A DNA stretch of 64,000 nt from Leptodontidium sp. MPI-SDFR-AT-0119 (Eukaryota; Ascomycota; Leotiomycetes; Helotiales; Leptodontidiaceae), in contig JAHLEZ010000005.1 in the NCBI GenBank assembly GCA_020726505.1, positions 1,364,001 to 1,428,000 on the forward strand. The letters run 5' to 3'. Under the pieces are notes generated by a model, which did no database searches, had not been told where the DNA came from, and saw only the letters and a program-made list of their open reading frames with translations. Shown piece by piece: positions 12,994 to 24,856 of the stretch. The first letter of the stretch is position 1; each line of letters starts with the position of its first letter. Position numbers and translations under genes: made by a program.

Positions 12994-14554
12994 TTATACT
13001 TTGAGACCCAACTCCTCCGCGTATGGGAGAACGTAGAGGTCTCCAACAGCTGAAACTGTTGCCTTACCCTCCAACAAAGCCTTGGCAGCCTGTGAAACAG
13101 TTAGCAGTGCCCTTGAAAAGACGATGGACAGAAAGATACATACCGACTTCAACTTCTCAGCAGTAACAGCTTCAACACTCTTGCCAACCTCGTCGATTTG
13201 GAAAGCCTTTCCACCATGGACAAGACCAGCACCGGTGACAACGAGACCGGCCTCAATGTTTTGGCCTTCTTCCAGAGCGCGGTACTTGGCGAGTGCAACA
13301 GCCTTGGTGAAGTCCTCCTTGCTGATTGAACCCTCAGCAACGCTCTTAAGGGCTTTAACAGCCTCAGCTGAAGCGCCACGGATAGCTGAAGCAGAGCCGC
13401 TGAATTGGATTGTCAAGAGACCTGCATCAGAGTAGGCCAAGTGGGTGGTGGCAACACTAGCTCCAGGGAACGAGGAGACGGCCTTGGAGAGAAGCGAGAA
13501 GCCTGGGGACCACTTGATGCTGGACTTGCCGCCAAGAAGAGCTGCAAGGACTGCAATTTCTGGCTTGTAAGATCCACCTGCGGTGAAAGAGCTCGAGCCA
13601 GGGAAAGCAATCACGAAAGAGTTGCCGGAGTTGTGTGCAATACGCTCCTCTCCACCGTAGTATTTGGTTGCCTCGCTCGACAAAGTGCTGGATGAGCTTT
13701 TAGACTCCTTGAAGAATTCACCAACCCATTTGGTCAAGTCGGCCTGGCCAGCACCATTTGCGACAACGGCGAAGTTTGGCTTGGAGTATGCGCTCTGGGA
13801 GAACTGGGAAATGGATTCCTCGTTCAGGTATTTTGACAGAGGAGTCGAAGAAGATGGGTAAAGAGGCGTACCGAGACCTCTGTGGAAAGCAACGCCGTGT
13901 GCAGAGTTGATAGCGAGCTCGGAAACATCACCCAGAAGCTTCTTTTGGGCCAGCTTGATAATGGGCTCAATCTCTTCGTGGTATTCATGGGCTAAAACGG
14001 ACATTGTCAGAAAACGGTCCACAGTCCAGTCTCCGCAGCAATTGACATACCGGTGTACTTCGTTTGTGAAACAACCTCTCCAAGCAACTCTGTGAAGTAT
14101 GGCAAATCTTCTCGAAGGAACTTTGCCTCAATAACAAGAGCCTCTCTCGTATGGTATGCGGTCAATTGGCCTCCAAGAAGCTCAGATTCTCTCGTGATTC
14201 GTAGGGCTGATCGCTTGAGGGTGTTCTGAAGAAGATGTCAATTTATGAATCCAAAAACAACATAGGGAAGTAAGTATATCCGCCCACCTTGAACGCGAAT
14301 TGCTCCAATCCAGAGGTCAAGCCAGGTGCCGATTGGTATCTCGTTCCAGCCTTTGCAACAACAGCCAGTTTTGTAGTTGGTCCTGCCACATCTCTGCTAG
14401 CCACCTTGACTCCGTTCACATCCGCGGTCTCGTACGAGAAGGAGGTCGATCCGGAGATGGAGGCAGCGAGGCCGCGGCGGTTTGCTGGTTGAGCACAGCA
14501 TTGCCTGCGAAGGGCAAGCTGCGCCTTGGGACCAATCGCCGACCGTGAGATCAT
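12994..14554 (-). CDS. QCR2: Ubiquinol-cytochrome c reductase core protein 2 (461 aa)
   Basis: Core-2 subunit of respiratory complex III on the matrix side of the inner membrane; an M16 (processing-peptidase-like) fold. Four exons: 14554-14288, 14225-14051, 13991-13144, 13089-12994. All introns are GT/AG, and the last (54 bases) is in frame and would be missed by ORF reading. The N-terminus MISRSAIGPKAQLALRRQ is an Arg-rich, amphipathic presequence. The first M16 domain contains TSGLEQFAFKNTLKR without the HxxEH zinc motif, as expected for core 2. Conserved blocks include LLGGQLTAYHTREALV and GGKAFQIDEVGKSVEAV. The first in-frame ATG is at 14659, but its 35-codon extension is not presequence-like, so 14554 is preferred. 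Confidence 0.94.
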
Positions 14555-15269
14555 TGTGCGGGGAGGATTGGTGGATGGGGAATCGCAAGAGTTTGACTGC
14601 TTGACTGGGCTTTGGAGTTGAGGTTGTTGAAGCTCTAGGGAAGAAATCGGGGCGTGCAATTAGGGCGGCGGGTAGAGACCGGGTGTGCAGAATAATGAAA
14701 TGGGCGGCCGCTGGCTGGTCAGCTTCGATGATGTAAAAGCGGCGATAAATAGAGACTATCTGGGAAAGCTTCATAATGCTGGACGGACGGTTTGCAAACA
14801 CATTGGGATTAAACAGCAGCAAATGACTAAAAGAAATCCTGCCTCTTTTGAGTATTGGAATTGTTACAAGTCGTGGGCGGAACTTTTTTTGATTTTACGA
14901 AATACAGACCTACATACAGTGGGCGCATATATTGAATTATGGTCTCCAGAGTCATCCTCTTGAAGTCCAGAGGATCCAGAGCAGTGCCGCTTTTATCCCT
15001 CCCTCTCCCTCTCACCAATTCGCCTTTAGCGAGGCACCAACCCATTCACACTTCTGGATGGTGGGGTCGACTGGGCGGCATTCGTGACCAACCTTCGAAA
15101 ATATTGTCAAGCTCCAGCTCCTCCGAAACTTCCACCCTCCTCCTCCTCTACTCCACGACTTCCCCGCTCAGCCTCACCTCGTCAATGAAGCACCGGTAGC
15201 AATTGTGGAAAGCTCTAGGGATCGGGGATAATCTCTAGCAGCAAGCAACCAGGCAGGCACGCACCCAAC
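14555..15269. other. Divergent promoter region of QCR2 and RPC82
   Basis: About 715 bases between two divergent start codons. No gene or clear motif found. Pyrimidine-rich runs (CTCCTCCTCC near 15140) precede RPC82. Confidence 0.5.
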
Positions 15270-17495
15270 ATGTCTCGAGTAAGTCTTTGCGTTTGTCTCT
15301 TTTCTCCACGCCGCGCAGCTAGCTGTGTGATGACCGCCCTTTTGCAGAGCCTCGAAACTGACAAGCTATAGTCTAAAAGCGCAGTAGAGCTTTGTGCTCT
15401 GCTTGTCGACGAGACCTATGGCGAATTAACCTCCGTATGTTTGCCATGTCGCATCCAGGCCATTCCTAGGCGCATTTGTTCTGCCCTCCCCAGGCTGAGT
15501 AAATCATTTTGACTTGGTCATATCTGACTTTGCTTTGTAGCGGATATTTACGATGCTCCTACGACGTGGACGACTTACGGTCATGAATATGGTCAAATAC
15601 ACTCGACTTTCCCCCCGAGCTGTCAAGCATGGTCTTGCTGTGCTCATCCAACAGGGTCTCGTCTTCCACAATCGCGACTCGGATGGAGGCACTTTCTACG
15701 AAGCAAACCACGATGCGGCATATGGCCTGGCTCGATCTGGAAAGATTATGGAGGCAGTAGAGAGTCGCTTTGGCACCTTTGCGCGGGATGTTATGCAGAA
15801 TTTGTTTCTGCTGGGTCATACCAGAATTTCGGATCTCGCAGCAGTTTATGAGTCAGGCTCAGAGGCGCATACCGACGGCCAGGTCAATGGACATGCTACC
15901 ACGAACGGCGTCAACGGCCACGATAAAGAACACCGTACCACTGGTCCACTACATACGGTACTGGCTCACTTACTTCAGGCCGGCATGGTGGAACCAGTTC
16001 TCGAGAGTATGCTTCGAAGCCCGACAGATCTCTACAGCAAGATTGAAAGAGAAATTGAACAGGCATTCTTCCCGGAAGGAACGAAAGGTATCAAGCAGAA
16101 GGAAGAGATGAGACACAAAATCCAGGCTCGTCTGGACTCGGCACGAACCGAAGGTCAAAATCGATGGCAGATGAAGGGCAAGAAGAGGATGGCGAATGGA
16201 GACCACAATGGTACGAATGGTAGCCACAAGCGGAGACGGCTTTCCAGTGGAAGCAGTGATGTTGTTGCTGGTGATCATTTATACGACGATGATGGCATAA
16301 GACTTGACGTGGGTTTCTCCAGCTTTTCGAGGCAGAGAAAAGATGCTAACTTCACATGAAGCCGAATCTGGTAGTTCGCATCAATTACGAAAAATGTACA
16401 GTTGCACTACGTAACCAGGTGCTGGTTACGTTTGCGCATGATCGAATTGGAGAGACGACTTCGTTGATTTACGCCGCTGGCCTCAAACTTTTGGAAGACA
16501 AAATCCCACGATGCCGGTCGGAGTCGAACCTCGAGGATCAACCAGACGGCCCTTCCTTCACTACCATGCAGCTCACCGCGGTACTTAGCAAAGCTATAAA
16601 TGCAGGTGCGGGTATTGGAAAGGCTCCGGGCGAGAAGGCGGCCAAGAGGAGCAAGACCAAGTCAAAGGGAGGTGATGGAGATGTTAGCATGGATGACCAT
16701 GAATCGGATGAAGACACCATAGTCAACGGCGATAGCCATGCCTCAGGCACTATCGATGATAATGACCCCTTCGCCGATGAACCTCCAAAACCAGCGAAGA
16801 GGCCAAGGGTCACATTCCAAGATAGACCCGAACCCGATGCCCCTGATCGCAGCGAGAATCGGATGCAGCAAGTCAAGAACCACCTTCAGCTTCTCGAGTC
16901 CGATGACTGTCGTTTCCTTCGAAAGTGCGGAAACAGTGGTCAAGGTGAATGGACTGTCGACTTCGAGCGCATCATTGAACATATGCAGCAGTCGGAGCTT
17001 GACACCATGCTGTTAGAGAACTTCGGCACATTTGGACATCGATTGGCGCGAATGCTGAGAAAGTTTGGCAAGCTCGACGAGAAGCAACTTCCTAATCTCG
17101 CTCTAATGAAGCAGAAGGATGTTCGTACCAAGTTGGCTGAGATGCAGATGGCAGGTGTTGTTGATATTCAGGAAGTGCCAAGAGATGCAGGTCGCCAAAA
17201 TCCTAACCGCATCATTTTCCTCTGGTTCTTCGACAACGACCGAGTTGCTACTATGATCTTGGAGAATGCCTACAAGATGATGTCGAGATGCTTACAGCGC
17301 CTTGACTTCGAGCGACGCAACGTAGCCGACGTCATTGCACTGACACTACGAACCGACATGCTGGATCAAGACCCGGAGACGTATCTTGACCCTTCACAGT
17401 TGAATTCGTACCAGATCTGGCGAACAAAGGAAGAGAGTCTCTTGGGTCAAATTCTCCGACTGGATCAACTGGTTGGGATATTCCGGGATTTCTAA
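15270..17495 (+). CDS. RPC82: DNA-directed RNA polymerase III subunit RPC3/RPC82 (657 aa)
   Basis: Subunit of the Pol III-specific initiation trimer (C82-C34-C31) that transcribes tRNA and 5S rRNA genes. Four exons: 15270-15278, 15372-15434, 15541-16308, 16362-17495. The first coding exon is only ATG TCT CGA; exon 2 encodes SKSAVELCALLVDETYGELTS, and exon 3 continues with RIFTMLLRRGRLTVMNMVKY, a winged-helix segment. The third intron (53 bases) has TGCTAAC before its AG and joins GIRLD to PNLVVRINYEKC. An acidic low-complexity loop lies near the middle (residues about 380-450, with SMDDHESDEDT). The C-terminus holds FLWFFDNDR and LGQILRLDQLVGIFRDF, conserved in the family. Yeast Rpc82 is 654 aa. 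All introns are phase 0. Confidence 0.95.
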
Positions 17496-20400
17496 GGTGG
17501 CAGTTTTATGCAATGGGAATTGACGACCTGTGACGATATTTTTGCGGGACGGATATGCATATGGGGAGGCGTCTTTTGCTGCATTTGGACATGGCGTTTG
17601 ATACTGGCAGCGAGGATACGTCCTACTGTCTTGGAAACTTTGTGATACCATTAGATTTGCCCTGTTGCCAACCGAGCAGCAAAATAAGCAAATGCACATC
17701 TACTCTCGAGCTTCTTGGTGATATATATGGTGATTGCTGATGTCTTTTCTGCTGTCGCCGAGTGCTGAAATGCTAATGGAAGTGGGTGTGCGAGGCAAAC
17801 TCATGGGTTGTGGTCCAACAACAGACCCTTTTCCTCTTTCCAGGTCACCGAAGAGACTCTTAAAGTCGTCCTGTTCCCACTTCCCCTCTCCTTTCCTTAA
17901 GAAATCGGGCTCTTGGCTCTGGATGTTTAGGAGGGCCGAGCAAGGAAGGAGAGTGGGAACGGTGAGATCAGTAATGACATGTGGAACTGGTCAGCTGGAC
18001 TTTTAGTCACAAAATTTCTCTTTCAAGAACCCAAGGTTAGAGGTTTTTAAGGATCTCCCACTCGGTTTCTCTCCCAGTGTATTCCGAGACGGAAAGTTTA
18101 TTGCTTTGTTACCAAATGCTTCCTCTGGAGAAGAATGTGGCCCTGGGCTTGGTCTTTGATTTCCTCTAAGACCCCGACTAAGGAAGCTCTAAACACCCGG
18201 AGTTACTCAGTTTCATTTCGTATCCAGCTCTGCTATAGGCGGTATCACTGTTCAAGAAAGCTATGTCATTGAGAAGCATCCAGTGCAGAGAAATAGTGAT
18301 GCTAAATCTAGGGGAATCTTCGTCGATGTGGACAAGACGAATATGAGCATTAGGGCATCTGACCAGTCCAAAACTACATACAACATCTGATACCACAGAC
18401 TCTAGAACACCGCTTTCGTAGGAGGGCACCCGTTGGTCTTCTTTTCAAACCCTGCCTGTCAAGTGTTGACAGATCAATACCGGTACTGTTTCCGCTTCGA
18501 CATCCCTGAATGTGTGAGCCTAGAAATAAAAAGAAAGACCTAACAAGCGAAAGATGAGTTAAGCGCCACGAAGGAGAAGAGACTGGTTGTATTTAACTGT
18601 CATGGATACGTTGCTATATCATAGTACTGTATAAGACCAATTGCAAATATGTTCATGGGCACTCTCGCTTAAACCGCTCCCCCTCGTTCTTGTTCAGTGG
18701 TCAAATCTTCATTACCAATTCATTGGCATATTGAAATGGATGACAGTGGAAACATAGATTTCATAACTGGAGCAGCTACAGTTCGATATCTCCGTACGTA
18801 GCTGCCTTCAGCGCGATCTGTACGATTGAACAAGGGCCAGTCTTGGGTGATACATGTCCGAGCAGACCCCTGGGAGAGTACGAGGGTATTTTGAACCTTC
18901 AAGTCAACTTACAGACGCTACCCCTTGAATTGCTCCGGTTCAAGAAAGGGTGCAGAGCTAGGTGTCGAAATATCAACCCCTCACTGCATCAACACTTCCT
19001 GGCCTCGTCTCGAGCATTGTTGATATCAGCCCCTCACTCACCACTCACCACTCACCACTGGACAGATATAGATCTCCGGTCCATCGATAATGCCAACCAC
19101 ATGACCCACTTCCGTGCAGATCTACCAGAGTTCGAATGTCATCCTATCCTCGCAATAACAAAACCTACTTTATTACATGTGATAATCCCTTTCTAGCCCA
19201 GAACTTAATCCTTCCTTCTTCACTTACCTAATTTTGCACCTCAAAGGACCTCACAGCACCTAGAAGACTATTCATCCCATGATGCTGTTAGTCACACCAT
19301 CTGTACACTTGCGTATCTGTCAATCGCCAAAACAACCCTGTCTTAAGATCCTCACCACTATCTCTACCCACCTTAGCTTCAACGTCTCTCCCTCCCCTCA
19401 CCCAAATGCGCCAATTAGTCAGGAACTGGCTGACATCAAAGTTGATCCCAACCTCCCAACTCAGAAACGACAAAGAGATAGCGATAGAGTACTAGGAACT
19501 GTAATCACAACCCCAGTAAGAAGTAAGAATCCCGTCTGCGGATCTCTCAAGCTCGAGCTCGCAGGGTCATCCTCTCCCCTCTCAAGCTCTCAATCTCCAA
19601 ATAATGTAATTAAAAGACTCCTGGCTTCACCTCCCCGCTTCCCCGTCCCCCGTCGTCCTCCATCGAGAGAGATAGCTTCCCGCTAAACACCAGCCACTCG
19701 AATAGCCACTCGACTCCCCCTCACGCTCTCAACACACCCTCTTCCCCCTCCACACCCTCTCGGATCCATCCCCAGACGCACAGGACAACGCATCTTCATC
19801 CTTATCCTCATTCTCATCATCCTCCTCCACCTGCACCAATATGATCATGTTCCCGAGTTTAAATTCTCCGAACTCAAAACCGTTCCACACGGACGTAATC
19901 CTAACCGTCCTGCAGATCCGAATGAAACAAAGCGAGTGCGACTGCTGGTAGAACATGCAATCATCCAGCCCTCTCCCTCAGACAAGCTTGGCACCAAGCC
20001 AAGCCTCTCTTCACGTTGACTGCTTGATTCGTGCTTATACTTTAATTCTCCGTGGAGATACAGTAGGTGGAGTTGTTTGGACCTAGAAGTTAGAAAAAGT
20101 TGATGCACAGACAAGATATACTTTATTATATCTAGTGCTTACCTTCCGCATTCACTCACTCCTCCGGACTTCCAGCCTATCTACACAAGCAACAACACCA
20201 GGAAAAACACGCCAACGAAAGAGACCTTGACATTCACTATCTCTCTTTCTTTATCTTTCAACAACTCAGCAAGCAAGCGCAACGCCACATCGGAACGCTC
20301 CGCGCCAAACCTAGCCTCTTCTCAAAAACACACTCACGCACTCCGCACCCCACTCATAAACCCTAAAACACAAATCTCGAAAGAAACCAAGATATGAAGA

Positions 20401-22098
20401 AAGTATGTCCAGCCGTGGCGCACCCTTAGGCACGCCCAAAAAGAGGCACCCAGTAAATAGCGGTGTACCATCCGAAGTTGAGACATAACGGCAACCTACC
20501 ACAAGTCATATGTCTACATCGTGATGGTATTATATGAAAGGGCACGATTTGATGCGATTTCGAAAAGTAAACAAATTCTCTCATCACCCCTCTATGGAAT
20601 TGTGAATCATTGGCCCTTGCCCCCTCCATCCCGTCTGCTGTGATCGCGGCATCGGCTCGCCAAAGCGCCACATGCAACCACACCACAACACAACACAACA
20701 CAACCCGGAACATCTCGGCCAGCCATCCATACCTACCCACCATACTTGCCAAACTACGGGACTCTCGACCCGAGAACAGCCTCGGGATGGCGCAAGATAC
20801 TACATCCGAATGTAATGTAATGTACCGTTCTGTCCTGTTACTGTCCTGTCCTGTAAGCCCCGGCCATCCAACCATCCATCCATCATCCATCCATCCATCC
20901 ATCCATCCACTCACCTCGCCTCCAAGGAAAATATTCTCTGCTTTGCATTGCATCTATCTCATCTCCCGTCCGCATGCATGCACGAAGAACCGAAACGGTC
21001 AACCCGCTCGCTCTCTCTCCTCTTCGTAGGTTGACAGAGAGGGGAAGAAGGACAGGTGGCGTAAACCATGTCCGTCCTTACTTGATTTTGAGGCTTGAGT
21101 GCCTGAGTCCCTTCTTGGACTTGATAATGTAACTGTACTATATGAAACGAACGTGCAAGGAGTGAGTGGAATTGAGCATTTCCGTGTATGCCATTGGCAT
21201 TAAGCATGCAGGTAAGCAGCCCAGAAGTCGGCCTGCTTGCGTACCGCCAACACATGGATTTCTTGACTTCTCATGTACCGTACAGAGAGACTCCCTCGGA
21301 GAAATATGGGGGAGGCGGATTAGAGATAGGCGGGCTGCATGATCGAAGTAGGATCGCTGTCATGTTGTGCGATGTGAGGTAGAATGAGGAGGGAAATGAA
21401 CAGGTCGGAATTGCGGGGGTAACAACAAGGAGAAACAAAGGGGCGCTCTGGCAGATCTTGGTGATGCTTGATGGGCTGCTGAAGACGTCCCCGGATGTTG
21501 AGATGTGAGAGGTCATAATTGTACTATTCTCTTCATACCGTACCTGTGAGCGTATCGTGAAGCAATTCACTAGCATTAGCCTCGGGATAAAAAGGTTTGA
21601 AAACGAGTTTGTTGTGGCATTGGTCTATGTGCTTTTCTTATCATCCAAAGCCATGACCTAATCAGATAGATGTATCCCATGCTTTCGCAGGATCATCTCT
21701 GAAGACCCTATTCTATCCCAGTAAGCCAGCCAGCCGTAAATTCATCGAGCCTTCCATCCAGGCAAAGAGTCCATCCATAGCCAAATGGACAGAAACCCCC
21801 AATTAATCCGGATTCCAGTGAGACTCCAAACCTTGTATAAAGTCGCCCATTTCCAAAAGTACAACACAGCCCGGCCATAAAATTGACCAGAACAGCAAAT
21901 AATATCCAACAACTCCGACCTCCTCCAAACCCCTATGATTTTGGATGGTGGTTTATGCATAGTAGCCACCCGTTATGTACGCCGTCCGTATATGCAATCA
22001 TTATGTGACGGAGACTGTCAACGCCTGTTGACCATGATGAGCCCGTAGTTATATCTAGCAGGAAACCGTATAGAAGTGTCGAGGAGTCCTCATAACGA
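17496..22098. other. 4.6 kb gap between the 3' ends of RPC82 and REG1
   Basis: A convergent gap, so no promoter is required here, yet it is long. The longest ORF is 19279-19686 plus (135 codons, Ser/Pro-rich); it has no homology I recognise and is not reliable. The minus ORF 20426-20953 owes much of its length to the CCAT microsatellite. Otherwise I see only C/T-rich low-complexity sequence near 19.3-19.8 kb. A non-coding transcript is possible but unsupported. Confidence 0.45.
20872..20909. repeat. CCAT microsatellite
   Basis: About nine CCAT units with one interruption; on the minus strand these read as GGAT and give an artefactual GWMDGWMD protein run. Confidence 0.85.
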
Positions 22099-23907
22099 CT
22101 ACCGTCTCCATCCCACGTTCCAAATTACGTGCGCGATATCCTTGGCTGTATTCACAGTGTCCACAACTTTTCCAAACAAGCCTTCTGAGACCACATCGTC
22201 TTCATCCTCTTCGTATGGCATAAACATGCCAGATGGTGTCCTTCTCATCCCAGAGGGCTCCCCGGTCAGACTGGATGAAGAGCCTGACGTGTGGAGACTC
22301 TGAAAACGTTCCTGGGTTACAGATACACTATCCTTCCGGTTGGCGAAAGCACTTGTCGGCTGCCAATCCATATCGTCGTCTTCCTCATCGTCTCCTAGTA
22401 ACATCCTCGTTGAAGGTTTTGACGGCCTTAGGGTCTCCTGCGACGGCGATGGGGACAGTTTCGTTCCATTCCAAATTCCGTTGCTATGCTTCATAGCCGT
22501 TTCCGGGGGTTCGGGCGTATCTGCTCTATACTTTAGGGTTGTCGAAGGCAGCATGGCAATTGTCTTGCTCTCGGCAGTGAAGCTTTGCCGAGGGGTGGTC
22601 CTTTTGCTGTGCAAAGGAGGCAATCGACGTTTCGAATTGCTTCTCTTCATCATGATTGCTCCATCATCGGAATCGCTGTCATAGTCATGGATTGCATAAG
22701 AATCCGGCTCCTCGTCATCATCTCCCTTCATATCGAGTGCTATACACTGTTCAACCTGCTCATTGAAATGAATGTGCTTCTTCTCTCCCGTTCCTGGAGA
22801 AGCCAGGCCAGATGAAGAGATTGATGAAAGCATGCTCGTGTTTTCTCTGCTCAACCGCCGAGAAGAGAATGGATAAGCGTAATCCGATGTTCTTCGACCG
22901 ATCGATGGTCGCATCAATCCGCCGTTCTCATACTGCTGGGCCTGAACGGCTGCTGCTGCTTGCTTAAGAAGTGACGATGACGATAATGACCTCTGGAGCA
23001 TGATCTCCGATACGCTCCGTTTCTTGAGAATTGGCTTCTTGTGCAAGAAGGAATTGGACTTGGAGATCCGGCTGCTGTTCACAGGAGAGGTGGAAGGGAG
23101 ATGTAAAGTCTTGTCTGATCCAGTTTGTAGCGGGCCATACAACCAAGTTACATCACAATCCTTGAGCCTGCATGGTATTAGCAATTATATGAGATGTCAA
23201 ACCGACTCACTGACGGTTTGAGGGGTTAGAACTTACCAATTGAGCGTTTCCGGAGAGACGGTCTTTAATTTGTTCTTCGATTTTGTCCATGTTCGCCACG
23301 ACGCGTTCTCCAATCTCGCACTGTTCCCGTAAGCTTTCCGCTTCGACACAATGTGCTTCCAAGACGACCAGATATCCTCCTCTTTCCAATTGTGCGACAA
23401 GTAGTCTACGTGTCTCGAGGGTTGGGTTCGCACTGCGGTATCGTCCTCCGCATGCTCCAACAGCTCCGGGGTCTCTGGCCTCGACACATTCGTCGAAGTA
23501 CTGTTCGAGGTTGGTGAAACGGTGTAGGAATCACCCGTACGGGGGCTGGCTGGTGGTTCCAGGTCTTCGACTTGATCGTAATATCCCACGTCGTCGTATG
23601 AAGGGAAGGCGATCTGATCCTCGTCGTCCTGATCGTCGCAGTTGTTGTCGAGTGACAAGCTACTCGCAGGTGTCGAGGAGTAAGAAGGCGCGGTAGAGTC
23701 GGCAGTCAGGGTTCGCGGCGACGATGGGGCAGATGAGTTGGCGGATTGAGTGGGCGAGATTATGGTGTTGAAGCTGCTATTGCTCTTAGACCTGGACGGA
23801 CTTTTCGAGTAGGATGGCTGCGTCACAAACTTGGGTTGGGAATGCGAGCGTCGGAGTGGGCTCGAGGAGAAGTAGCTATTCTCTTCTGAATTGAGCACAA
23901 CGGCCAT
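22099..23907 (-). CDS. REG1: Reg1-like protein phosphatase 1 regulatory subunit (579 aa)
   Basis: Targets PP1 (Glc7) in glucose repression and Snf1 kinase dephosphorylation in yeast; the same role here is inferred. Two exons: 23907-23237 and 23167-22099. The 69-base intron has a GCTAAT branch and a CATGCAG acceptor. The conserved fungal domain (DUF1752 type) spans residues about 166-240: HVDYLSHNWKEEDIWSSWKH, then KTVSPETLNW joined by the splice to LKDCDVTWLYGPLQ. The PP1-docking RVxF-like motif KHIHF is at residues 354-358, in KKHIHFNEQVEQCIALD, which matches the Reg1/Reg2 docking block. PILKKRSVSEIML near 269 is a second conserved block. The rest is Ser-rich and acidic, typical of a disordered scaffold. 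It has an unusually long upstream gap. Confidence 0.9.
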
Positions 23908-24820
23908 TGTTGTGGAGGGAGGGAAGGGACGAGTGGCTGCGTGGTTTAAGGTCCTTGGACCAGAGGGTCGAGAGGATCGTTTTTCCTGGGGGGGGGGGTT
24001 TTTTTTCTACGATAGTATGACGTTGCTGTAAGTCCGGGGATTCCCACACACGACCTCCCAACAATCAAATTGTGCTATGCGCTCTATCATCAAGACAATG
24101 TCGGCATGTATCGACGCGCCGGAGTGATCTCGAACGGAGGTTGTTGTTGCTGTCTGCGACTCGAGAGGGATGGATGGCAGGGCAGGGACAATGCAGGGCA
24201 GTGTTCGAGTCTGGAATGAATGGAATGGACGGACGGGCGGTTTGAGCCGAGGCGAGGTGCGGCGGGGAATTGGATTCCAATAGTCGTCACTGTCACTCTC
24301 GTAGAGGAAGAGGGAGAGAGATAAGGAGGTCGAGAAGAGGCCGCGGGAGATGCTGGAGAGTTGACTGCTTTTGCAGGTGGAGGTGGAGGAGGATGAGGAG
24401 GAGGCGATGGTGAGGGTGAGGGTTGCAGAGTTGAAGTAGTGTAAAGGGCAGTGTGTGCAGTGGAGTGGAGAGAAGAGGAGACAAGAAGTGGAGGTGGGAG
24501 AAGTGATGGGATGGGATGGAATGGGCTAGGCTGCTGGGCTGGGCTGGGCTTGGGGATGGGGGTGCGCGTTAGAGGGATTCGGGGGACTGGACTGGCTGGA
24601 CTGGCTGGACTGGACAGAACAGAACTGCAACTGCACTGCACCACTGGGCCACGGTAAGGGCTAGCCAGACCACAGCCAGAGCCGGTTAGTGTTTTACCGC
24701 AAATATCTTCGAGCCGAGCCCCTAGCAAGGCAAGGCCAGGCCTAACTATCAGTTCTAGCGGATGACCCGATGCTTGCAAGGCAGGGCAAAATAGAGCTGC
24801 ACGGCGTGGCCTAAGCTAGA

Positions 24821-24856
24821 TTTATTGCAGGCTTTATTGCAGGCTTTATTGCAGGC
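24821..24856. repeat. Three perfect copies of a 12-base unit
   Basis: The unit TTTATTGCAGGC is repeated three times without change, followed by AGGCAGGCC. Each copy looks like a polypyrimidine tract plus CAG acceptor, but no intron is supported here. Confidence 0.85.

Noticed and set aside
20426..20953. 175-codon minus ORF
   Set aside because: Its most striking segment is a translation of the CCAT microsatellite.
24090..24779. 229-codon minus-strand ORF upstream of REG1
   Set aside because: Pro/Ser/Leu low-complexity translation of a G/A-rich promoter tract; no motif and no splice logic.
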